Assembly: GCA_003022745.1 (NCBI GenBank)
Contig: PXSU01000031.1
Span: forward strand, 1-10,149
Source: Halobacteriales archaeon SW_9_67_25
Lineage (GTDB): Archaea > Halobacteriota > Halobacteria > Halobacteriales > Haloarculaceae
Direction: 5' to 3'
DNA length: 10,149 nt
Shown here: in pieces, positions 5,526 through 10,149 of the stretch
How positions within the stretch are numbered: the first letter of the stretch is position 1
How the letters are laid out: each line of letters opens with the position of its first letter
Program-made: the position numbers and the translations under genes
Notes under the pieces: generated by a model
The model's input: only the letters and a program-made list of their open reading frames with translations
What the model was told of the DNA's origin: nothing
Databases searched by the model: none

Positions 5526-6152
5526 TCTGACGCTCCACCCACCACTCATCAACCGGACGCGGGACACACTGCCCGCCGGTTTTTCGTCTTCCAGGAGTTG
5601 TTGGGAACCCCCGAACTCGCCCGGTTCTACACGGATCTCCTGATTAACTCCCCGACGTCGGTCACTGCCGCCCGTGACCGCCAGGGCTTCTCGAAAAGCA
5701 CGGCGTACAAGTACGCCAACAAGCTGGCCGAGTTGGGAGTCGCGGCGGAACTGGACAAGTACGAGGACGGCTCGGCCCTCTGGCGTGCCGATCCCGTGAG
5801 CGGCAACTGGACGGACGAAACGACGCTCGAACTCGGTCCAGTCATCGTCGCCGTCTACGGGGCCACCAGTGTCGATGACGACCTCAAACTGTTCGTTGAC
5901 CGCCACGGGAAAGCAGCCCTTGCACCCGCCCTCACGGCAACGATCGACTACCTGAAAGGCAACACGACACGCCGCGGCGTCGCGGATGACCTTGACGTCC
6001 CTGCTGTAGAGGCCATCGCAGTCACACAGGCGATTGAGCGGATCATCGCGGTGGTGAAAGACTACGATCCGACGCTCGACGATGTCACGTTCGACGTAGA
6101 CGTCCACGACCGGGCTATCGAGCAGGCACCGTACCAGCGCCCCGATGAGTGA
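5523..6152 (+). CDS. HTH domain protein, 209 aa, partner of downstream PIN protein (antitoxin-like)
   Basis: A soluble acidic protein with a winged-helix type HTH in its N-terminal third: residues about 28-75 include LARFYTDLLINSPTS, FSKSTAYKYANKLAELGV (recognition helix region) and a wing reading ALWRADP near 85-91. The rest is helical (ALTATIDYLKGNTTRRGVADDL, then AIERIIAVVKDYDP), probably for dimerisation and partner contact. It resembles uncharacterised HTH proteins that in haloarchaea precede PIN-domain genes. The stop codon overlaps the PIN gene start by eight bases, so the two are translated together. A palindrome sits at its transcription start, which suggests it represses its own promoter. 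Antitoxin function is inferred from this arrangement, not from a recognised antitoxin family. Confidence 0.8.
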   Translation: MSDAPPTTHQPDAGHTARRFFVFQELLGTPELARFYTDLLINSPTSVTAARDRQGFSKSTAYKYANKLAELGVAAELDKYEDGSALWRADPVSGNWTDETTLELGPVIVAVYGATSVDDDLKLFVDRHGKAALAPALTATIDYLKGNTTRRGVADDLDVPAVEAIAVTQAIERIIAVVKDYDPTLDDVTFDVDVHDRAIEQAPYQRPDE

Positions 6153-6693
6153 GTCCCATCCATCGCCGTTTCCGACCGCGCTCGTCCTCGATACGAGTTT
6201 TCTGCGGACAGTTGGAGGGACGGGAAGTGACCCCTACGAGACGTTCGTCCAATATGTCCAAGTCGAAGACAGAGAGCTGTACTTGAGTAGTGGTGTTGTC
6301 GAAGAACTGAACGAACAGCGTGGCTACATCAGCATCAATTGGGTAGACCGAGCGGACACGACGGAGTGGATCACTCTCGCAGGTGATGTCCAACCAGGGG
6401 TTCGGGTCCACGATGGACCGCGCGCTGGCGAAGTCATGGATCTGGTTCACGAGCGGCTTGCAGCGTTCGAACAGACGGACCCGGACGAGTTACGAAAGAC
6501 GGACTCGGAACTGCCAGCAGTCGGGGTGATGCTCCTCGGCTCGACATCGCACGACTCCGTCGGGATTCTGATGGACGACCGGAACGCGGAACGAGCGATC
6601 TCCGGCGTCATCGAGAACTCGTACTACGAAGGGCGTATCCGCGTTATCGATATCTGGACGGCAATTGAATACATGGAGTCACAACTCGGGTGA
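6145..6693 (+). CDS. PIN-domain-like protein, 182 aa (putative RNase toxin)
   Basis: The protein begins with ALVLDTSFLRTVG (Asp16), a typical first PIN motif; VVEELNE (Glu54) provides the second acidic residue, Asp120 in RKTDSELPAVGVMLLG the likely third, and Asp144/Asp145 in ILMDDRNAERAI the fourth. These four acidic positions form the metal-binding site of PIN ribonucleases. It is longer than usual VapC toxins (about 130-140 residues), with additional sequence around residues 60-115. The ATG at 6145 overlaps the end of the upstream HTH gene by eight bases. By context it may be the toxin of a two-gene module that stabilises the island, but an RNA-processing role is also possible. It is the last gene before the right att-like repeat and among the least GC-rich parts of the window. 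Confidence 0.78.
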   Translation: MSESHPSPFPTALVLDTSFLRTVGGTGSDPYETFVQYVQVEDRELYLSSGVVEELNEQRGYISINWVDRADTTEWITLAGDVQPGVRVHDGPRAGEVMDLVHERLAAFEQTDPDELRKTDSELPAVGVMLLGSTSHDSVGILMDDRNAERAISGVIENSYYEGRIRVIDIWTAIEYMESQLG

Positions 6694-6828
6694 GGGAAAG
6701 AACCCGCAAGAAGCAAAAACATCCACCGACAGACATCGGCAGTGCCTGTGGCATCACCACAATCGCGGTCAATCTAATCGCCAGACAGCACGGGGATTAA
6801 ATGGAGTCTTTCAAACCGTGTAACGGAT

Positions 6829-6842
6829 TCCCGGCGAGTCCA
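6829..6842 (+). repeat. att-like direct repeat, right copy
   Basis: TCCCGGCGAGTCCA repeats exactly the last 14 bases of tRNA-Ala (2915-2928), in the same orientation and ending at the same base as the tRNA. Sequence to its left does not resemble the rest of the tRNA. It lies in the gap between the convergent PIN and sufU genes, 36 bases before the sufU stop codon, so it harms no gene. Confidence 0.75.
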
Positions 6843-6878
6843 AATACTTGACATGAACAGAATCGCGCTACTAACTAC

Positions 6879-7319
6879 TTACGTGGAGTCCGACCCGTCT
6901 TCGGTGGTTGTTCGATTAATGTCATCCTTCTCGCCGAAATAAATCTCGGTGCCGTCCTGTGCGACCTTCTCGGCGAGGACCGCACATTTGACGCGCATCG
7001 CCGAAATTTCGACACCGAGCATGTCGATGATGTCGTCTCGGTCCAACTCCAGCAGGTCGTCGACGGCCATCCCCGCCAGTTCCTCGGAGAGCATCGAGGC
7101 AGAGGCCTGGGAGATGGCACAGCCGTCCCCGCGGAAGGCGACCCGTTCGATGGTCTCCTCGCTGTCGGCCAGCACCACGTCCATCTCGATGGTGTCGCCA
7201 CACACCGGGTTCTCCCCGACGTGGGTGAAGGTGGGGTCTTGGAGTTCCCCGTAGTTGCGGGGGTTCTTGTAATGATCGAGGATCTGCTGTCTGTACATGT
7301 CAGAGCCGCCGATACCCAT
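6879..7319 (-). CDS. sufU: SufU/IscU-type Fe-S cluster assembly scaffold protein, 146 aa
   Basis: A small cytoplasmic protein of the U-type scaffold fold that receives sulfur from a SufS-type cysteine desulfurase. The three ligand cysteines are present: C40 in NPVCGD (with D42), C67 in GDGCAISQASASM and C112 in RVKCAVLA. The AISQASAS sequence and a Lys just before the last Cys are SufU-like, as IscU has His there; the spacing C67 to C112 (45 residues) is nearer to IscU than to Bacillus SufU, which carries an insertion. The start ATG at 7319 is chosen over an upstream in-frame one at 7376 because GGAGG (7326-7330, reverse strand) lies six bases before it and protein homology begins there. The 3' end lies close to the right island boundary and converges on it. 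No other suf gene is in view. Confidence 0.9.
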   Translation of the reverse strand: MGIGGSDMYRQQILDHYKNPRNYGELQDPTFTHVGENPVCGDTIEMDVVLADSEETIERVAFRGDGCAISQASASMLSEELAGMAVDDLLELDRDDIIDMLGVEISAMRVKCAVLAEKVAQDGTEIYFGEKDDINRTTTEDGSDST

Positions 7320-7325
7320 TGTTGT

Positions 7326-7330
7326 CCTCC
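7326..7330 (-). promoter_or_regulatory. Shine-Dalgarno sequence of sufU
   Basis: GGAGG on the reverse strand, six bases before the ATG at 7319. It decides the start and implies a leadered transcript, unlike the leaderless genes around it. Confidence 0.65.
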
Positions 7331-7392
7331 GGTACGGCCGTTTGCTGCAAAAGGGTTCCGAGTGAAGCCTTCCCACGGTACGAGACGGTAGA

Positions 7393-7398
7393 GTTTAG
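7393..7398 (+). promoter_or_regulatory. Possible TATA box of the CAT tRNA
   Basis: GTTTAG lies 28-33 bases upstream of the first tRNA base at 7426. Its reverse complement could also serve sufU on the other strand. Confidence 0.4.
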
Positions 7399-7425
7399 TC
7401 GAGCGGTCGGGTAGGGGCCGACAGC

Positions 7426-7500
7426 GGGCCCGTAGCTCAGTCCGGTAAGAGCCCCCGGCTCATAACCGGGTATGCGGTGGTTCAAATCTGCCCGGGCCCA
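7426..7500 (+). tRNA. tRNA with CAT anticodon (tRNA-Met by anticodon; probably tRNA-Ile2)
   Basis: A complete 75-base cloverleaf: acceptor GGGCCCG/CGGGCCC, D-stem GCTC/GAGC, anticodon stem CCCGG/CCGGG around CTCATAA (anticodon CAT at 7461-7463), T-arm GGTGG-TTCAAAT-CTGCC with two G-T pairs, discriminator A7500, CCA not encoded. It is not the initiator, which carries three G-C pairs reading GGG/CCC next to the anticodon loop. Elongator tRNA-Met of haloarchaea normally contains an intron and a GCCGGG-type acceptor, neither seen here, whereas the acceptor and anticodon-stem sequence resemble tRNA-Ile. It is therefore probably tRNA-Ile2, whose C34 is modified to agmatidine by TiaS to read AUA. 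The gene is certain, the amino-acid identity is inferred. Confidence 0.93.
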
Positions 7501-7550
7501 TCCATAATTTGCAGTTTCACCAGATCAGGCAAGAGCAAATCTCGCAGGCG

Positions 7551-8618
7551 CTAGTCGTCCGCCCTCGCGGCGGGCGCGTCGAGGTCGATCTCGCCTGCGT
7601 CCAGTTCCGCCTCGATTTCGCGGGTCGCCTGCACCATGTTCTCCATCTTGCCGTAGGCGACCTCGCGGGGGAGCAACTTCAGCCCACAGTCCGGGCTGAT
7701 GGTCAGGCGCTCGGGCGGGACCACCTCCAGGCCGTGCAGGATGTTCTCCTTGATCTGTTCGACGGGTTCGACTTCGGCGACGTGGGCGTCGACGGCACCC
7801 ATCGCGAAATCCTCAGTGAACTCGGTGTCGGTGAAGATGTCGATCTGTTCGTAGTCGCCGTTGGCGAGTTCGAGGTCGAACTCGTGGACTGGGAAGTCGA
7901 GCATCTCGGGATAGATGCGCGAGTAGTCGCCGTAACAGACGTGCAAGCCCAGGCGGACGTCCTCGGGCACGTCGTCGGCGATGCGGTCGAGACACTCGCC
8001 GACGATGGCGTGGTCGTCGGGGGTGGTCGCCAGGGCTGGCTCGTCGATCTGGATGTACCGGGCGCCGGCATCGACCAGCGCCTCGATCTCCTCGTTGACC
8101 AGGTCAGCGAGGTCGTAGGCCAGCGCCTCCTCGCTATCGTAGGCCTCGTTGAACGACCAGCTCGCAAGCGTGTAGGGGCCGGTAATTGGCACCTTCACCG
8201 GCCGGGTCGCCACGTCAGACGTGAACTCGTACTCGGAGACGAGCCACTCCTCGCCGTAGGTCACCTCGTCGACCACCGAGGGTTTGTCGAAGTAGTTGTG
8301 GCCCCAGACCTTCACTGGCCCGTTGAACTCGTAGCCGTCGATGCGGCCCGCGAAGTACTCGACCATCTCGTTGCGGCGCATCTCCCCGTCGACGACGACG
8401 TCCAGCCCCGACTGCTCGTGCTCGCGGGTGATGAGCCGGGCCGCGTCGTCTTTGGCTTCCTCGAAGTGGCGGTCCTCGAAGTTCGCGTCGTCGTCCTCGT
8501 AGAGGTCCCGTGTCCGGTGGAGCCACTTCGGCTTTGGATAGGAGCCGACGACCGTGGTCATGATGAAGTGGTCGTTGTCGTGGTCGGTGGGCCGGAACTG
8601 CTCGCGGGGCCCCGTCAT
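7551..8618 (-). CDS. metE: Methionine synthase, core MetE type with complete zinc site, 355 aa
   Basis: This corresponds to the catalytic C-terminal half of cobalamin-independent methionine synthase, which transfers a methyl group to homocysteine. TTVVGSYPKPKW (residues 21-32) opens the barrel; IQIDEPAL (189-196) is the homocysteine-binding region. The zinc ligands are present: H226 and C228 in LHVCYGD, probably E250 in DLELANG, and C311 in SPDCGLKLLP. At 355 residues it lacks the N-terminal half of full-length MetE (about 750), so it is a 'core' enzyme whose methyl donor is uncertain (folate-type or corrinoid protein). The ATG at 8618 overlaps the stop of the upstream paralogue by four bases (ATGA), so the two are translationally coupled and probably made in equal amounts. 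It ends 50 bases after the CAT tRNA, which runs convergently. Confidence 0.93.
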   Translation of the reverse strand: MTGPREQFRPTDHDNDHFIMTTVVGSYPKPKWLHRTRDLYEDDDANFEDRHFEEAKDDAARLITREHEQSGLDVVVDGEMRRNEMVEYFAGRIDGYEFNGPVKVWGHNYFDKPSVVDEVTYGEEWLVSEYEFTSDVATRPVKVPITGPYTLASWSFNEAYDSEEALAYDLADLVNEEIEALVDAGARYIQIDEPALATTPDDHAIVGECLDRIADDVPEDVRLGLHVCYGDYSRIYPEMLDFPVHEFDLELANGDYEQIDIFTDTEFTEDFAMGAVDAHVAEVEPVEQIKENILHGLEVVPPERLTISPDCGLKLLPREVAYGKMENMVQATREIEAELDAGEIDLDAPAARADD

Positions 8619-9616
8619 GCCGTTACCTCCTCTATGTCGGCGGCGTCGGCGAGCGCCGCCAGCTTCGCCTCGAACTTGTTGACCGGCAGGTAGAACAGCT
8701 CGGTGTTCGCTGTGGCATACACCGTCCCGAAGCCCTCGCCGGACTGCTCTGTGAACCACTCAACGCGCTCGCGGATGGTCCCGGGGGACTCGACGAGCGT
8801 GTTCTGCCCGTCGACCAGGCCCAGCGCCACGTCGTCTTTCGTCCCGTACTCGCCGGCGAGGTAGACGTTCCGGTCGGGATTCGAGACGAGGTCGAACCCG
8901 ATGGCGTCGACGCCGGCGTCCATCAGGTGGGCGTACACCTTCTCCTCGAGGGCGTCCCAGTAGGGGTGGACGACGATGTCGGCGTCGGTGGCGTCGGCGA
9001 CGGCATCGACAGCCTTGCTCGCACGCTCGTCTGCCCCGTCACCAGGCGGATTGGCCGCAAGCGACGGTTCGAGCAGAAAGAGCGTCTCGACGGCCGGGAA
9101 CCGCGCGATTTCGTCGACGAGGAACTCCGTGACAGCGTCGAGGAAGGCCGCCTCGTCGCCGTAGTGCTCGTCGGTCGCCAGGTCGGCGAGCGAGTACGGC
9201 CCCGGGAGCACAGCTTGCAGTGGGGCCTCACCATTCAGGTGATCAGAGGCCGCCGTCAGTTCGGCCGCGACGTCGCCCGTCGCCGCCAGCGGACCGGTCA
9301 CGATCGGGTCGCGGTAGAAGTTGTTGTTGTCGTAGTACCTGACGATGCCGCCCGTCTCGACGGTGTCTGCGACCACCAGCGGGTGCGCGAGCACGTCGTC
9401 CCAGCGCAACTGCCCCTCCACGACGCGGTCGAGGCCGGCCGACTGCTGCTGGTCGAGCACGTCCTCGCGGGCACGCCCGTAGGCCGCCTGTACGTCCTCG
9501 CCCTCGTCGCCGCTCACGAGGTCCTCCTTCTGGTGGCCCTTCAGGTCCGCCAGTTCGTCCTTGGCCCACTCCGGGAGCGGATACAATCCAGGTGTCGTCG
9601 CGACTATCTGTGTCAT
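8615..9616 (-). CDS. MetE-like paralogue lacking the zinc ligands, 333 aa
   Basis: The same fold family as the following gene, but the catalytic residues are degenerate. GLYPLPEW (residues 10-17) replaces the GSYPKPKW motif; LFLLEPSLA stands for the IDEPAL motif; VVHPYW (215-220) keeps His217 but has Tyr219 where the zinc cysteine belongs; and ATANTELFYLP (301-311) replaces SPDCGLKLLP, so the second cysteine is also absent. It is unlikely to make methionine alone. Full-length MetE has an N-terminal half that arose by duplication and likewise lost its zinc site, so this protein may act as a separate N-terminal-like subunit binding the methyl donor or stabilising the catalytic partner; this is inference. 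The ATG at 9616 is supported by a strong TATA box 25-34 bases upstream; longer in-frame versions are rejected. It is the first gene of the two-gene operon. Confidence 0.88.
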   Translation of the reverse strand: MTQIVATTPGLYPLPEWAKDELADLKGHQKEDLVSGDEGEDVQAAYGRAREDVLDQQQSAGLDRVVEGQLRWDDVLAHPLVVADTVETGGIVRYYDNNNFYRDPIVTGPLAATGDVAAELTAASDHLNGEAPLQAVLPGPYSLADLATDEHYGDEAAFLDAVTEFLVDEIARFPAVETLFLLEPSLAANPPGDGADERASKAVDAVADATDADIVVHPYWDALEEKVYAHLMDAGVDAIGFDLVSNPDRNVYLAGEYGTKDDVALGLVDGQNTLVESPGTIRERVEWFTEQSGEGFGTVYATANTELFYLPVNKFEAKLAALADAADIEEVTA

Positions 9617-9640
9617 TACCCGCCGGTAGGGTATGACGCG

Positions 9641-9650
9641 CTTTAATATT
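9641..9650 (-). promoter_or_regulatory. TATA box of the MetE operon
   Basis: On the reverse strand AATATTAAAG, preceded by purine-rich AAAGAAGA (BRE-like), lies 25-34 bases before the ATG at 9616, giving a leaderless transcript. Confidence 0.7.
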
Positions 9651-9764
9651 TCTTCTTTTGTTTGATGTCCGATGGTAATATCCCGGAGGGTGGATGTCGA
9701 TATCGTCTCGCCGGCCGAGGCGACGGGACGGAGTCGAAACGGTAACTCGCTACAGCAATCACTG

Positions 9765-10148
9765 TCAGTCGGGACGACTGGGTCGCAGACCCAACACGAC
9801 CAGTTTCTCGAAGGAGTGTGATTCGGAGGCAACGACCATCGTGGTCAGGCCGTTGGCGCGCGCCTCCTCGCGGACGGCGTCGACGCCAGTCAGCGACGAG
9901 ACCAGCAGGAACGCCTGGCCGCCGGGGGCGAGGACGCGCCGCAGATCAGCGAGAAACGGGTCGACGACCGCACGCCCCGTCTCGCCCCCTGAGAGTGCCC
10001 GTTCCATCCAGTCGCCCCACTCGTCGCCGGGGTTGGTCGGGAGGTACGGGGGGTTGCACACCACGATGTCGACGACACCGTCCCGGATCGGTCCGAGGAG
10101 ATCCGCGCGGACGACCGGCAGGTCCGCGGCCCGTGCCTGCCTGCACGC
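9765..10148 (-). CDS. HemK2/Mtq2-type protein glutamine methyltransferase, C-terminal part
   Basis: The frame is open to the window edge, so only the last 127 residues are seen. They hold motif IV of class I SAM-dependent methyltransferases, CNPPYLPT (N32-P-P-Y35), which binds the target glutamine amide, preceded by the strand DGVVDIVV. The next segment WMERALSGGETGRAVVDPFL and RVLAPGGQAFLLVSS are typical of the HemK2/Mtq2 branch, which methylates the GGQ glutamine of archaeal and eukaryotic release factor 1. The protein ends with SFEKLVVLGLRP. The SAM-binding motif I lies outside the window. It is 148 bases upstream of the MetE operon on the same strand; the latter has its own promoter. The superfamily is certain, the HemK2 branch very likely. 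Confidence 0.88.
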   Translation of the reverse strand, partial: ACRQARAADLPVVRADLLGPIRDGVVDIVVCNPPYLPTNPGDEWGDWMERALSGGETGRAVVDPFLADLRRVLAPGGQAFLLVSSLTGVDAVREEARANGLTTMVVASESHSFEKLVVLGLRPSRPD

Positions 10149-10149
10149 G

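Larger units (their letters stand above)
2929..6842. mobile_element. Probable integrated genomic island at tRNA-Ala, about 3.9 kb
   Basis: The segment is bounded by the tRNA-Ala 3' end and an exact 14-bp copy of that end. Content: an EamA transporter, HTH_10 regulator, hisH, and an HTH/PIN pair. Several parts are less GC-rich than flanking genes by hand count (28 of 60 at 6241-6300 and 34 of 60 at 3661-3720, against 43 of 60 in the MetE gene at 7561-7620), though the HTH_10 gene is GC-rich (41 of 60 at 4261-4320). No integrase is found, so it would be a remnant or depend on an enzyme encoded elsewhere. Bases 2929-3164, next to the tRNA, hold no recognisable gene. A chance 14-bp repeat is unlikely because it coincides exactly with the tRNA terminus. 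Confidence 0.6.

Noticed and set aside
7320..7376. N-terminal extension of sufU
   Set aside because: The Shine-Dalgarno GGAGG lies inside it, six bases before the ATG at 7319, where protein similarity begins.
7509..8693. 394-codon open frame on the + strand opposite the MetE gene
   Set aside because: It is a mirror of the GC-rich reverse-strand gene, with Val/Asp-rich low-complexity translation and no recognisable motif; the reverse strand encodes clear MetE motifs.
9617..9832. N-terminal extension of the MetE-like paralogue
   Set aside because: The extension runs through the strong TATA box at 9641-9650 and does not resemble the family; homology starts at the ATG at 9616.
1..10149. CRISPR arrays and insertion sequences
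   Set aside because: No regularly spaced repeats and no transposase signature were found anywhere in the window.

Overview
The window is chromosomal DNA of a halophilic archaeon (class Halobacteria; the Haloarcula/Halomicrobium group would fit, but I cannot fix the genus). Evidence: proteins very rich in Asp/Glu, GC-rich coding DNA, archaeal-type elongation factor 1-alpha followed by ribosomal protein S10, TATA boxes about 25-30 bases upstream of start codons (leaderless promoters), tRNA genes without encoded CCA, and an HTH_10 (bacterio-opsin-activator type) regulator.

Layout. 1-499: 3' end of an MFS transporter. 500-829: non-coding stretch with a 16-bp inverted repeat and a possible gene remnant. 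830-1066: small zinc-finger protein. 1334-2806: translation genes tuf (EF-1A) and rps10; the tuf reading frame is broken by an apparent internal deletion of about 106 bp that removes the G2 and G3 GTPase motifs. 2857-2928: tRNA-Ala(CGC). 2929-6842: a probable small genomic island, because the last 14 bases of the tRNA gene recur exactly at 6829-6842, as after site-specific integration into a tRNA 3' end. Its cargo is an EamA-type exporter, an HTH_10 regulator translationally coupled to hisH, and a divergent HTH/PIN-domain gene pair that looks like a toxin-antitoxin module. No integrase is present. 6879-7319: SufU-like Fe-S scaffold protein. 7426-7500: tRNA with CAT anticodon, probably isoleucine-accepting tRNA-Ile2. 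7551-9616: a two-gene operon of a core methionine synthase with a complete zinc site and a paralogue that has lost it. 9765-10148: C-terminal part of a HemK2/Mtq2-type protein methyltransferase.

Working together: tuf/rps10 and the tRNAs serve translation; the methyltransferase probably modifies release factor; SufU and the MetE pair are housekeeping sulfur and methionine metabolism. The island adds a transporter, a histidine-biosynthesis enzyme with a coupled regulator, and a self-regulated HTH/PIN pair that may stabilise it. The points most worth following are the broken but otherwise undecayed essential tuf gene, the integrase-less island at tRNA-Ala, and the two-subunit appearance of methionine synthase.
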